A DNA stretch of 64,000 nucleotides. It comes from Candidatus Gastranaerophilales bacterium. Lineage in GTDB: Bacteria; Cyanobacteriota; Vampirovibrionia; Gastranaerophilales; Gastranaerophilaceae. How positions within the stretch are numbered: the first letter of the stretch is position 1; the number at the start of each line of letters is the position of its first letter. Of this stretch, positions 35,925 through 44,589 are shown one piece after another. A program made the position numbers and the translations under genes. Under the pieces are notes generated by a model that worked only from the letters and a program-made list of their open reading frames with translations, was not told the origin of the DNA and did no database searches. The stretch is from assembly GCA_944323925.1 (NCBI GenBank), contig CALUUI010000005.1:1-64000 (forward strand), given 5' to 3'.

Positions 35925-36593
35925 TTACTTGGCTTTTGTAACCCCACCTGTATATAAAGATGCAGCTGTCGTCAATGTATCACCCAACATATCCAAGTAG
36001 TCTTTTGCGCCATAATTTTGTGTATTTGTAGTTGAACTTGACATATTACCGACTTTTTCGGCATTTGAAGCACTTGTATTAAGTGACTGTGACTGGTTAT
36101 TAGAGATTACGTTGTAGCCGTTAAGATACATATTCATTAAATTAGACAGTATATTTGCAGCATTATCTTGAGAAGATGACATTAATTCCATTGTGTAATC
36201 TGATATGCTATCATTGATATTTTCTTGCATATTGTTATACATATCAGTCGCTTGACTTGAACGTATCATATTTCTTTGTGACAGCGGATTAATAATTTGA
36301 TTTTCTAATGTCTTTTCAGCTTCTTCATTAAGATTTTTTGTAAAACTGTCTAACTTCGCCTGATTTGTAGCATCATCTATGCTTGGATTTAAGTAATTTT
36401 GCAATAATGTAGAAATATTATCATTAACAAAATTATTAATACTTTCAAACGCACTTCCTTCTGCAAAAGCTGAATTTGTACCATTGTTTGTTGTAGTAGA
36501 TGTTACATAGGGATTGGAAGTTGTAGTATTTCCAAGAATATTTTTACTGCTTGAATTTGTTGTTGATGAACTGTTAGATGATTTACCACCCAT
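35925..36593 (-). CDS. Ser/Thr/Asn-rich phage virion protein, ejection-type
   Basis: 222 residues, low-complexity N-terminus (MGGKSSNSSSTTNSSS) then helices with NQAKLDSFTKNLNEEAEKTLE and a Ser/Asn-rich end. A start like this and the place after the nozzle gene recall internal virion or DNA-ejection proteins of podoviruses (the position of T7 gp14). The homology is not proven. No membrane segment. Confidence 0.45.
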   Translation of the reverse strand: MGGKSSNSSSTTNSSSKNILGNTTTSNPYVTSTTTNNGTNSAFAEGSAFESINNFVNDNISTLLQNYLNPSIDDATNQAKLDSFTKNLNEEAEKTLENQIINPLSQRNMIRSSQATDMYNNMQENINDSISDYTMELMSSSQDNAANILSNLMNMYLNGYNVISNNQSQSLNTSASNAEKVGNMSSSTTNTQNYGAKDYLDMLGDTLTTAASLYTGGVTKAK

Positions 36594-36594
36594 T

Positions 36595-36981
36595 TTAATT
36601 TTCTCCTTTCATTTTTACATAAGTATTACTGTTAACTTTTTTAAATCCGGCTCTTAGCAAACAAATTGCAGCCGTTCTATGCGGGGTTTGCGCCCAAATA
36701 TCACAATTAAACCAATTTTTTGCAAGTTTTAAACACTCTATGTTTTCTAAATGACAATGCCGATTTGAATAACCATTTACATACAATTTGTTGTCCTTTA
36801 AATAAAAATAAAGACATCCAATAAACTTATTATCTTTTTCTCTTATAAATGAATAGAAAAAAGTTGTTTTAAGAATATAATCAAAATCTTCAATATCATC
36901 TACTTGAGAGAGGTTTTGAATATAAAGTTGTTTGCATTCGAGGTAATTAAAACCAGGGTTTTTAGGTATTAAAACTTTCAT
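36595..36981 (-). CDS. GNAT-like protein within the virion module
   Basis: 128 residues. FSFIREKDNKFIGCLYFYLKDNKLYVNGYSNR is typical of the central strands of a GNAT acetyltransferase, and QTPHRTAAICLLRAGFKKV of its last helix and strand. GNAT-like proteins between nozzle and internal virion genes occur in several podovirus genomes, though their function there is obscure. It ends one base before the next start. Confidence 0.6.
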   Translation of the reverse strand: MKVLIPKNPGFNYLECKQLYIQNLSQVDDIEDFDYILKTTFFYSFIREKDNKFIGCLYFYLKDNKLYVNGYSNRHCHLENIECLKLAKNWFNCDIWAQTPHRTAAICLLRAGFKKVNSNTYVKMKGEN

Positions 36982-38526
36982 TTATCTTTGTTTAACCTTA
37001 ATATTTGAGCATTCAAGATTTTTTATACAAAATTCTTCACCAGCCTCTTGATTGAAAAAAGATATGTCCATAGTGTTAAACATAGCGGGCGGAAGTTTTA
37101 CTATCGAATTTAAGACCTTGGGCGGATAGGTAGATATATCCCAATGCCCAATATCCCAATAAAGTACATTTTTAATAGAATCCGCTGCTATATACCTTAT
37201 TTTAGCGGGCTTTAAGGTATCATAATTCTTTTGATACTTAACATAAAACCGATTATCGTAAGATAAATCCAAAGTTACTCTTGGCGGATAATAAAATATT
37301 TTCACTGTATTATCAGAACCCAAGTTTACAGATGTACAGTTATAATAAGATTGGATAAATTGTCCGTTAAAATCACTACCTGAGTATTCTTCATAAATAT
37401 CGGCACCTGCTGAGTAAAATATTTCATTTATTGTTTTAAAACAATTTATTTTTTGAGATTTTCGTTTAACCCAAGATTCTCTTATACAGTCATAAATCAT
37501 AATCTGAGAATAATAATCATCATTTGTCGGAGTCAAAAACCAAATCTCATTTCTGTCTTTAGTAACAATAGAATCCATTCTGCATTGTGAAATTTTTTCT
37601 AACGGAATTGAAACAAGCTCCTCTTGGATTTCTTCAGCGATATTTTTTCCAATAATTTTATTTCCTGCCATCTCTTGATTAAAAGTAAAAATACCTTTTT
37701 TGTTATGGTCGTAGAAATATAGCTTAACCCCATGAAAAACTAATGATTTATCTGAGGCACACCCTCCAGGTGACTCTTCTGAAACCACAAACCCATAATC
37801 AGATGCCACACTGACAAGAGCAGAACTATCTGAATGAAACACAGCAAGAGAACCCAAGTATGGATAGATTGCCGTAATTGGTTTAACAAATTCTATATAT
37901 CCTGCAGAAGTTACAATTTCAGCGTCAGAAGTCGAAAAATCATAAATATTTTCTTGAACTGAATACCAAAGGACTTTACCGTCAAAAACCCAAAGCCGTC
38001 CATCAAAATTAACAATTCCCATTCCTAAAACAGAACGTTCATCCATATCTGTTAAATTCATGTCAACGACCTCGGACAAAGTACCTTCTTCATCTACCGC
38101 ACCAAGTTCAATGGATAACATTTCCTTAGAATTTGAAAAAACAAATAAATCTGACCACCCCTGTGAAAAATCACAACCACAAGATTTTCCACTAACGGTT
38201 AAACCTGATTTCTTTAACTGCAATTCATTAGAGGCTACATTAAATAAATAAATTTTTCCTTCATCATTATTTTCAGTATGAACAAAGAAATTATGAACAC
38301 CATTTTGAACACTGTCAAAAATATTTATAACTGTTTCATCTTCAGGGATTAAGCCACAAACGGATACATTACCTTTAACAGTTCTTATACCAACCCCGGA
38401 ATTAGAATTTGTTGCAAACAATTCAACATTTTGCATATCGGAAGCTGATATTTCTTTAGATGAGAAAACAGATTCTTGACGTTTTATGCCACTAAATTTA
38501 TTACAAATAAGAGATGTATATTTCAT
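36982..38526 (-). CDS. Phage tail tube/nozzle-like protein
   Basis: 514 residues, nearly all beta-strand in character with many Asp/Gly/Tyr-containing turns (GRLWVFDGKVLWYSVQEN, GSLAVFHSDSSALV, KLYFYDHNKKGIFTF), as expected for a beta-propeller. Length, fold type and position after the head-tail adaptor fit the nozzle or tail-stabilising proteins of podoviruses (T7 gp12, P22 gp10). Identification is by position and style, not by a specific motif. Confidence 0.6.
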   Translation of the reverse strand: MKYTSLICNKFSGIKRQESVFSSKEISASDMQNVELFATNSNSGVGIRTVKGNVSVCGLIPEDETVINIFDSVQNGVHNFFVHTENNDEGKIYLFNVASNELQLKKSGLTVSGKSCGCDFSQGWSDLFVFSNSKEMLSIELGAVDEEGTLSEVVDMNLTDMDERSVLGMGIVNFDGRLWVFDGKVLWYSVQENIYDFSTSDAEIVTSAGYIEFVKPITAIYPYLGSLAVFHSDSSALVSVASDYGFVVSEESPGGCASDKSLVFHGVKLYFYDHNKKGIFTFNQEMAGNKIIGKNIAEEIQEELVSIPLEKISQCRMDSIVTKDRNEIWFLTPTNDDYYSQIMIYDCIRESWVKRKSQKINCFKTINEIFYSAGADIYEEYSGSDFNGQFIQSYYNCTSVNLGSDNTVKIFYYPPRVTLDLSYDNRFYVKYQKNYDTLKPAKIRYIAADSIKNVLYWDIGHWDISTYPPKVLNSIVKLPPAMFNTMDISFFNQEAGEEFCIKNLECSNIKVKQR

Positions 38527-38540
38527 AATAAAAATCCTTT

Positions 38541-39008
38541 TTAATAATTGTTTTGAATAAATTTTTCAAGTCTGCAAATTCGATTTAGCCATCCTTTAAG
38601 AAAAACCTTTTGAGAAGAGTTTCTCTGTGCAAACTCAATATATTTATCTTTTCTGAGTTTTAAATATTTATTAATATCTTTTGAGGATAGAACCAGAAAA
38701 TTATTAGCCCTTGATATGCCCATATTAACAGCAGTGTCAAAATGGACAAGCGCAAGCCTTTCATCCTCAAGTTTATCTGCACCTGAAGCCTGATAATATT
38801 TTTTATAATAAATTTCGTCAATTTCTTCAGATGTAATATCCTTAACTGATTTCACCTGCAAACCTTTAGATTTTCTATACAAATCGTATGTGGATTTAGT
38901 AATTCCAAAATTTGTTTCGCCACCCAAATCATTTGGGTTATTAACATACCCACCTTCAGATAGGAGAATAAAATCTAAGGCTTTTTTAAACTTCTTATCA
39001 TTTATCAC
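38541..39008 (-). CDS. Phage muramidase, glycosyl hydrolase family 108-like
   Basis: 155 residues from a GTG at 39008. The catalytic-type motif LLSEGGYVNNPNDLGGETNFGI lies at the N-terminus (Glu in SEGGY), followed by FDTAVNMG and a C-terminal peptidoglycan-binding-like end; this is the GH108 N-acetylmuramidase pattern. The open frame extends 46 codons further, but that part overlaps the preceding gene by 122 bases, and GGAGG lies eight bases before the GTG. It either helps penetration of the wall or releases progeny. Confidence 0.82.
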   Translation of the reverse strand: MINDKKFKKALDFILLSEGGYVNNPNDLGGETNFGITKSTYDLYRKSKGLQVKSVKDITSEEIDEIYYKKYYQASGADKLEDERLALVHFDTAVNMGISRANNFLVLSSKDINKYLKLRKDKYIEFAQRNSSQKVFLKGWLNRICRLEKFIQNNY

Positions 39009-39024
39009 GTATCCATCCTCCGCA

Positions 39025-39693
39025 TTAAAACGTAACTTTCCGCTGAGGATTAACCCCATTGGCATATTTAAGTAACAACTTATAAGCCTTCTCAAACTGT
39101 CGTTTATAGTTTGAATAATTTTCATCACTATCAGAGGCAATGGCATATAACATTGTTTTCGTTATCAGTGCGTTTTTAAACAAGTCTTCTAATTTTTCAG
39201 GAACATCAACGCTATCAGAATCATTTTTTAACGAAAAAATCGACCCACCGTTTTCATCAGTACCAACTGCTAGAGTATAATATTCGACTTTCGCCTCATA
39301 TACTTTGTCTGGTACAGGATAAAAATAAAGACTCTGATTATCGATATAGAAATATTTTGGCTCGCCAACTTCGGCTTTCACAAGAGTTTTATCTTCTAAA
39401 AATTCAAGATATCTACCGTCTATTGAAACACAATATCCTTTTTTACCATTAGAAACCCTCTCGACTATATTACCATCCGGCAAATTATACTCTTGTTCAT
39501 TTCCCATCAAAATAATTTCTTCTATCTTTCTTCTAAATGAAAAATCTGTTGAACACCACAAATCAGAAAGAGCTTTGTTTATTGACGAAATTAAAACATT
39601 TTCAAATTCAGCCTGTGAATCAACCTCATCATCAAACATAGACCAAGCCTGAGAAGCAACACTGTTATATATATCTAAAAGAGTTAAAGTCAC
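39025..39693 (-). CDS. Phage head-tail adaptor (T7 gp11 / P22 gp4-like)
   Basis: 222 residues. N-terminal helical region (LLDIYNSVASQAWSMFDD ... INKALSDLWCSTDFSFR) and a beta-rich core with YFYIDNQSLYFYPVPDKVYEAKVEYY. The INxALxDLWxxxDFxFR opening and the YFYPxPDxxY stretch are typical of the short-tail adaptor family. It begins four bases inside the end of the preceding gene (overlap 39690-39693). Confidence 0.7.
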   Translation of the reverse strand: MTLTLLDIYNSVASQAWSMFDDEVDSQAEFENVLISSINKALSDLWCSTDFSFRRKIEEIILMGNEQEYNLPDGNIVERVSNGKKGYCVSIDGRYLEFLEDKTLVKAEVGEPKYFYIDNQSLYFYPVPDKVYEAKVEYYTLAVGTDENGGSIFSLKNDSDSVDVPEKLEDLFKNALITKTMLYAIASDSDENYSNYKRQFEKAYKLLLKYANGVNPQRKVTF

Positions 39694-40001
39694 AATAATT
39701 TCTCCTTTTTATTAACTTTAGATTTTTTAACTGTCTTTTTTTTAGCCTTAGGCTTTACAACCACTTGAGTTTCTGGCTTATCTTCAATATTTTTTTCAAC
39801 GACATCACCAACAACCACCAGATTATATATATCTTTTGGGTTATTAACCGAAGGCTTTGGAGTTAAAAAATCAAGAATAGAATTATCTTTTAATCCGGAA
39901 ATAACCTGATAAAACTCAGGTTCTTGCTTTATGATTTCAATAGCCTTATCTTCCGGAAGAATGAAAATATTATTAGTAAGAATATTTTTAAATTTAATCA
40001 T
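39690..40001 (-). CDS. Small phage protein with Lys-rich tail
   Basis: 103 residues, unrecognised. The N-terminus MIKFKNILTNNIFILPEDKA is followed by a short helical part and ends in a very basic stretch (KPKAKKKTVKKSKVNKKEK) that could bind DNA. It lies between the capsid-region terminator and the adaptor. A position after the capsid suits a head completion protein. Low information. Confidence 0.5.
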   Translation of the reverse strand: MIKFKNILTNNIFILPEDKAIEIIKQEPEFYQVISGLKDNSILDFLTPKPSVNNPKDIYNLVVVGDVVEKNIEDKPETQVVVKPKAKKKTVKKSKVNKKEKLL

Positions 40002-40013
40002 TTTTTAAAACCT

Positions 40014-40088
40014 CCATAAAAAAAAGCGGAACGGAATTGAGAAGAGAGTATAAAAGAGCCTAATGAAAGATATAATTATCCGTTCCGC
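40014..40088 (-). terminator. Terminator with long loop behind the capsid genes
   Basis: On the minus strand GCGGAACGGA (40088-40079) pairs with TCCGTTCCGC (40035-40026) across a 43-base loop, followed by a run of T (plus-strand A, 40018-40025). It would reduce read-through from the highly expressed capsid genes, comparable in place to the T7 terminator after gene 10. Long loops make weak terminators, so partial read-through is likely. Confidence 0.5.
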
Positions 40089-40101
40089 AAAAGAAGTAAA
40101 A

Positions 40102-40494
40102 CTATGAAACAGGAACTAATCCGGCTCTCTTAGCAACAGCATAAATATTTCCTGCAAAAGTTCCTGAAAAGTCTAAATATAAAGACCCATCTCTATTTTC
40201 AAATCTTGAAAAATCTTGGATTTGACAAACAGTAGTCGCATTTGCGTCAATATTTACAACTAAATCACCAAGCATAGAATTCGGATAAGTATCACCAGCT
40301 ACGAACGTAACAGTTTCTGGTGTTGAAGCAGTATTTTCAATAACAATAGCAAGTGAATTATTTTTATTTTTAGCCACTTCTGCTATTTCAATACCGTTTG
40401 CAACAGTAACTGTTTGGGGTTCAACCTTAGTGCTTGCAACCGATTGAGAATCCTCAACTTGAGGTAAATATACATTAATAATATCTCTAGCCAT
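40102..40494 (-). CDS. Capsid decoration/cement-like protein
   Basis: 130 residues from ATG 40494 (GGAG nine bases upstream; a further ATG at 40509 lies before it). All-beta in look (QTVTVANGIEIAEVAKNKNN, SLAIVIENTASTPETVTFVAGDTY), with the sort of sequence seen in decoration proteins directly behind a major capsid gene. The gap to the capsid gene is 37 bases. No motif proves the function. Confidence 0.55.
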   Translation of the reverse strand: MARDIINVYLPQVEDSQSVASTKVEPQTVTVANGIEIAEVAKNKNNSLAIVIENTASTPETVTFVAGDTYPNSMLGDLVVNIDANATTVCQIQDFSRFENRDGSLYLDFSGTFAGNIYAVAKRAGLVPVS

Positions 40495-40531
40495 TTTATA
40501 AATCTCCATTAATCAATAAAACAAATAATAA

Positions 40532-41428
40532 CTACGCCGCCGCTGAAAGTGATAAAGGCGCTTTAATCTTAACAGTACCCAACAAATCAGCACGAGGAGC
40601 ACCAACACCGTATAATCCATAGCCTTTATAAGTAGAGTTAAAGTTCTTTTCAGGGATATAGAATTGAGTAGACATATCCGCTGAAACACCACCAGCAAGA
40701 GTTTTTCCTGCAACACCAAACAACGGATAAAATACACCATCTTCCGGTTGAGCAATATTATTAGAAGTATAAATTTCCCAACCGCAAAGTTTGCCGATAT
40801 GACCTTTTTCCATCTTATTATGACCTGATTCAACGTATTTTAAATCTTCTAGCTGACCAAGGTAGAATTGAAACTCTGGCGGAACAATACAAATCATAGA
40901 ACCATCTATCCAGTTGGTATGACCTTTTCCGTCACCTCTTTGGAATTTTGCTTGCATAATTGCTAAAATTTCTTTCGCATACTGAGCATTCAAAGTAATG
41001 GCTTCTCCGCCATCATCCAAGTAATGACCTGCTCTTGTATATAGAGACCCGAATGCGGTATCTACAGCTGCCGCAAATTGTTTAATTGCATCATCACAAT
41101 ATGCACGAGCAAGATTTAGTTGGGTATCATACGCGTCAGATTGTTCAATCTGCTTTTCTTCAACTGCTGATAACTCAAAATGGAAGGCTTTACCTTTATC
41201 CAGTTTTACTTTTGTAATAGATAAACCTGCTTCCTCTGCTTCGTGCAAGTCCCCTCCGTCATAATCATACATTGAAATACATGCCGGCATAATAATATCA
41301 ATTTCATCACCTTTTCTAACATTTGGTTTTGATTCAGTATGAGCAAGTTTTCCGATTACAAGTTCATCATAAAAATATTTTTGCATTGATTTGTCTAAAA
41401 TAGATTGAATAATTTGTTGTACAGACAT
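40532..41428 (-). CDS. Major capsid protein
   Basis: 298 residues, HK97-fold style: an N-terminal arm helix (VQQIIQSILDKSMQKYFYDE), an extended loop with RKGDEIDIIMPACISMYDYDGG, an A-domain with a DRAYCDDAIKQFAAAVDTAFG-like helix, NWIDGSMICIVPPEFQFYLGQLEDL and the C-terminal ADLLGTVKIKAPLSL. It lies between scaffold and decoration genes in the usual order. Encoded right before a terminator, consistent with high expression. Confidence 0.8.
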   Translation of the reverse strand: MSVQQIIQSILDKSMQKYFYDELVIGKLAHTESKPNVRKGDEIDIIMPACISMYDYDGGDLHEAEEAGLSITKVKLDKGKAFHFELSAVEEKQIEQSDAYDTQLNLARAYCDDAIKQFAAAVDTAFGSLYTRAGHYLDDGGEAITLNAQYAKEILAIMQAKFQRGDGKGHTNWIDGSMICIVPPEFQFYLGQLEDLKYVESGHNKMEKGHIGKLCGWEIYTSNNIAQPEDGVFYPLFGVAGKTLAGGVSADMSTQFYIPEKNFNSTYKGYGLYGVGAPRADLLGTVKIKAPLSLSAAA

Positions 41429-41455
41429 TTTTAATTCCTTTCATTTAATGAATAA

Positions 41456-42097
41456 CTACATCAACTCATCAAGAGCCTTATCAAGTTCTTCAGGAGTCAT
41501 ATCAGTGAGCTTCTTTTTCTTTGACTTAAATTTTGCAGCATTATCACTACTATAAGCTAACAAGTCAGTCGCATTATCAGATTCTGATAAAATTGCCTCA
41601 GCCTTTTTAGCCTGAGCTAATCTTGAATTATGGTAATTATCAATAAGTTTTACTAATGTATCAACATCTAATTTATTACCGAATCCATCATAAGCAGTTT
41701 TAAGAATTTCTCTAAACTCTCTGTTCTTAAGATAATTATCCGTATTGTATTTTTCATCAATGTTTTTAACAAGATTTTGAAATTCATCAAGCTGTCTTTT
41801 ACTTTCTCTGCAACGCTCAAGGTGATTTTCATATTCTTGAGCAATTTTTCGTAATTCACCAAGTTCTTTAGCTTGGATTCCAAACCTTCTTTGAAGCTCA
41901 ATATAGGCTTTTGATAGTTCTTGCGGAGATTTAAACTTACCACCGATTAAGTTTATATCTTCGTATTTTTGCGGAATATACTCCGCTTTTTTTTCAGAGC
42001 CGACATTTTTAGAGGTTGAATTTTCTTCTAATACAGAAGGTTCAATAAATTCTAAATCATACGGTTTTTCCGAGTTTTGACTAAATTGTTTTAACAT
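41456..42097 (-). CDS. Phage scaffolding protein
   Basis: 213 residues from ATG 42097 (AAAGGAG upstream; the frame opens at a TTG 8 codons earlier). Strongly helical and charged, with a long coiled-coil stretch (LGELRKIAQEYENHLERCRES) and a C-terminal basic-acidic end KSKKKKLTDMTPEELDKALDEL, the usual capsid-binding tail of scaffolds. Position between portal and capsid makes the role nearly certain. Confidence 0.75.
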   Translation of the reverse strand: MLKQFSQNSEKPYDLEFIEPSVLEENSTSKNVGSEKKAEYIPQKYEDINLIGGKFKSPQELSKAYIELQRRFGIQAKELGELRKIAQEYENHLERCRESKRQLDEFQNLVKNIDEKYNTDNYLKNREFREILKTAYDGFGNKLDVDTLVKLIDNYHNSRLAQAKKAEAILSESDNATDLLAYSSDNAAKFKSKKKKLTDMTPEELDKALDELM

Positions 42098-42136
42098 AAT
42101 TTTCTCCTTTCTAAAATTCAATACACAATTAATCTT

Positions 42137-44089
42137 TTATTCCTTATTCTCGCCATCACCTCCCGACTTTTTGGGAGCAGCAACCGAGTAACTTTCTTTT
42201 GTCTTTTTATCTTGAACAGCAGCTGGCTTAATAACTTGAGAAGCAAGATTATTTTTATTCTGAACAGCATTAGTAAGCTGAGCCGCAATATTTTTAATCA
42301 AATCAGGGTTACTCATTAAGCCTTGTATAGCCGTAATCAGCTGATTTTGGGATTGTTGAGGCTGCTCTTTTGCAAGAAAACGTTCAGGATTTTCAACACC
42401 CTTCTGTTCAAAATACCAAGTAAATATTTCTCTAATATCAATAGGAATAGACTGGGCAAATCTTTCTATAACAGATACAATCATATCCGCCTTTTGTGAT
42501 TTTTCAACGATTCCGGAACGATCAGAATATGTATATCTGTAATCACCTTGACGCACTTTATCATCAATTACAACGAGGTCTGCTTGGTTATTATTATTTA
42601 AATAAACTTGCTCAACTCCTGTTTTAAAATCAGCACACAGCTTTGCAACATTTTTTACATCCGGAATTATTAAATACTGATTGATAACATCAAGCATCAT
42701 TGATAAACGAGTTAACTGACCTTGGGTTTTAGTAGTAATTTCGGTTGCCGTTTTACTAGTTTCCTCATTATTTCCAACCATGTTAGGATATATTCCGCTT
42801 ACTTCTGACATCAAATCATCTAAAAATGAAATATCATTAAGGAATAAATTAACGTTAAACTGTAGCTGCTTAAACAAATTATTCGGCGAAATACTATCAC
42901 CATATTCAATAATCTTGCCGGGATAAAGCTCAATTTCTTCCTCATCAAAAAATCCTTCGGGAGCCAACAGCGGCGGATTTTCAGACAGTGATTGCATATC
43001 ACAGGTTCTGTTCAACAAGTTTTCTTGAGTTAGAGCAAGATTTAATATTGAGTATAAAGGACTAATACCTCTACGGGTTTCAGGGTCAATAACAAACGCA
43101 CCATAAGTAAACGGATTAATAATTCTTTCGTTCTTTGAAAACTTAACTAAATACTTTCTTGCAACAACAACAGCATGCCAGTTTTTTAGTACCGTCCCGT
43201 CCGGAAGTTGAAAATCTCCCCAATGTTCAAGTACTTCTACTGTAGATCCGTTAACTATCTCTCTATATAAACGTCTTTTTGACTGATTTGATAAATCCGT
43301 AGTAGATAATTCTGAAACTAAATTTTTAATGTCTTCTGCGTCTTCTTTAGATATTTTATAAAGTCTATTATTAATAATTTCATAAGGGGTTTTAAACGAC
43401 TTATAAACCTTCGGGCAACTATCCCAATTTGCCGCCTGAGAAACATCAAAAACTAAATCAGCAGGATTTACCGGATAAATATAAGGATTATCATAAACCT
43501 TTTTTGTATCAGTCCAAAAGTTTTGCCCTTTTGATATAGCATCAATCAATAATGGTAACTTTTTTACATCATTTTTAAGCACACTCCTAAAAAACGAAAT
43601 CGGTCGCCTGTATTCCTGATAATGCTTTTTCCAAGCAGTAAATGATATCATTTCACCATATAATAAAGCGTTATCAAGAATTGCATCACACGTTTTTTGA
43701 TAATCCATTTTTTCAAAAATATCTACCAAAATAGCCTTTTGTCTGTTTGCAAAATTATCACTTTCATGATTTTCTCCTGAAACATCAAACATTGAATTAA
43801 CATTAGAATATATATTTTTCCAGATAAAAGCCTTTAATGTCTGATAAAACATAAACAACTTACACATCTTAACTTTTGATTTCCATTTTTTATGCTTATC
43901 ACCCTCTGTAGAATAGGTATTTTTGAAAAATATCTCATTTATTAAAGAATCTGCTTTAGTAAGATTAGAAGAACGTGCTTCATTATAAGTAGTAAATGTA
44001 TTTACAATCTTACTAACAACCTCTTGAGTAATAGAATCAGTTAGAGCCACCTTTTTATTTTCCGATTCAATAATGTAATCAAATGACAT
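42137..44089 (-). CDS. Phage portal protein
   Basis: 650 residues from ATG 44089 (AAAGGA eight bases upstream; the frame opens 15 codons earlier). A big helical protein with YQTLKAFIWKNIYSNVNSMF, WGDFQLPDGTVLKNWHAVVVARKYLVKF, RGISPLYSILNLALTQENLLNRTCDMQS and a C-terminal Gln/Asn-rich part, in the manner of podovirus portals (P22/T7 type). The C-terminal QKNNLASQVIKPAAVQDKKT is disordered. First large gene of the late operon. Confidence 0.8.
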   Translation of the reverse strand: MSFDYIIESENKKVALTDSITQEVVSKIVNTFTTYNEARSSNLTKADSLINEIFFKNTYSTEGDKHKKWKSKVKMCKLFMFYQTLKAFIWKNIYSNVNSMFDVSGENHESDNFANRQKAILVDIFEKMDYQKTCDAILDNALLYGEMISFTAWKKHYQEYRRPISFFRSVLKNDVKKLPLLIDAISKGQNFWTDTKKVYDNPYIYPVNPADLVFDVSQAANWDSCPKVYKSFKTPYEIINNRLYKISKEDAEDIKNLVSELSTTDLSNQSKRRLYREIVNGSTVEVLEHWGDFQLPDGTVLKNWHAVVVARKYLVKFSKNERIINPFTYGAFVIDPETRRGISPLYSILNLALTQENLLNRTCDMQSLSENPPLLAPEGFFDEEEIELYPGKIIEYGDSISPNNLFKQLQFNVNLFLNDISFLDDLMSEVSGIYPNMVGNNEETSKTATEITTKTQGQLTRLSMMLDVINQYLIIPDVKNVAKLCADFKTGVEQVYLNNNNQADLVVIDDKVRQGDYRYTYSDRSGIVEKSQKADMIVSVIERFAQSIPIDIREIFTWYFEQKGVENPERFLAKEQPQQSQNQLITAIQGLMSNPDLIKNIAAQLTNAVQNKNNLASQVIKPAAVQDKKTKESYSVAAPKKSGGDGENKE

Positions 44090-44169
44090 AAATATATTCC
44101 TTTCTATTTTTTTAAAGAGAAGTACCCTGAACACTAAGGGTACTAATAATGCAGTGTAGGGGGAAAGTA

Positions 44170-44493
44170 TTATACTTTTGAAATATCGATACCCTTAATT
44201 ATAGAAATTTCAGGTTCAACACTTTTAACATCTTCTTCATCATCCAAGCCTAAAGCTATCCTGTGTCCCTTTTGAATTTTAACGATTGACGCTACTAAAA
44301 AATCAAGAGTAGAAATAGTAGACTTTGGAATGTCCGTAAAATCGAACTCCGAAGAAGCCACATCCTTAGAAAATCCCTCCAGTAGATATTCAACGTTATC
44401 CAATAATCTGTCATATATTTTTATATGCCGCTGATTTGCAGGAACATTTGAATTTTCTTCAACAATAACTTTTGGCATAGTTTGTTTTACCAT
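44170..44493 (-). CDS. Small phage protein, possible small terminase-like protein
   Basis: 107 residues, first full-length gene of the operon. Helical, with RHIKIYDRLLDNVEYLLEG, DFTDIPKSTISTLDFLVASIVKIQKGHRIALGLDDEED and an acidic C-terminal part. Its place just before the portal and its size would fit a small terminase subunit or a DNA-binding protein, but no HTH is clear. It has no ribosome site of its own; a tiny upstream frame ends across its start. Confidence 0.45.
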   Translation of the reverse strand: MVKQTMPKVIVEENSNVPANQRHIKIYDRLLDNVEYLLEGFSKDVASSEFDFTDIPKSTISTLDFLVASIVKIQKGHRIALGLDDEEDVKSVEPEISIIKGIDISKV

Positions 44494-44540
44494 TTTTCAG
44501 ATAATATTATCCGATTTAACATACAATATTTTTTTTTCAC
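44487..44540 (-). CDS. Putative 17-residue leader peptide
   Basis: GTG at 44540 with AAGGAG four bases before it, encoding VKKKYCMLNRIILSEKW, stop at 44489-44487. The stop overlaps the start of the next gene (ATGGTAA), which lacks a ribosome site, so the leader may translationally couple it. Too short to judge by composition. Confidence 0.35.
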   Translation of the reverse strand: MKKKYCMLNRIILSEKW

Positions 44541-44561
44541 AACTCTCCTTTCCAAGATATC

Positions 44562-44589
44562 AATATTCAGGGTAAATACGCAGGGTAAA
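44562..44589 (-). promoter_or_regulatory. Possible late-operon promoter with direct repeats
   Basis: Minus strand: TTTACC (44589-44584), 16 bases, AATATT (44667-style box at 44567-44562). The plus-strand direct repeat CAGGGTAAA occurs at 44568-44576 and 44581-44589, 13 bases apart, over the -35 region, which could be an activator or repressor site. The -10 box matches the consensus at four of six bases. Confidence 0.3.

Larger units (their letters stand above)
28914..44493 (-). mobile_element. Podovirus-like structural/packaging module (prophage remnant or domesticated phage)
   Basis: About 18 consecutive minus-strand genes: small protein, portal, scaffold, capsid, decoration-like protein, small protein, head-tail adaptor, muramidase, nozzle-like protein, GNAT-like protein, Ser/Asn-rich virion protein, membrane/coiled-coil protein, two fibres, two or three small proteins, DUF1353 protein, large terminase and a coupled acidic-repeat protein. 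The order (portal first, terminase large subunit at the far end) recalls the late half of T7-like phages. No integrase, repressor, polymerase, primase or recombinase is present; gmk follows within 450 bases. I found no attachment-site repeat. All genes appear intact. Confidence 0.85.

Noticed and set aside
39009-39146. Longer muramidase start at ATG 39146
   Set aside because: It would overlap the adaptor gene by 122 bases; a GGAGG eight bases before the GTG at 39008 fits a start without overlap.
40513-40833. 106-codon frame within the major capsid gene
   Set aside because: Out-of-frame shadow of the capsid gene, with hydrophobic low-information sequence.
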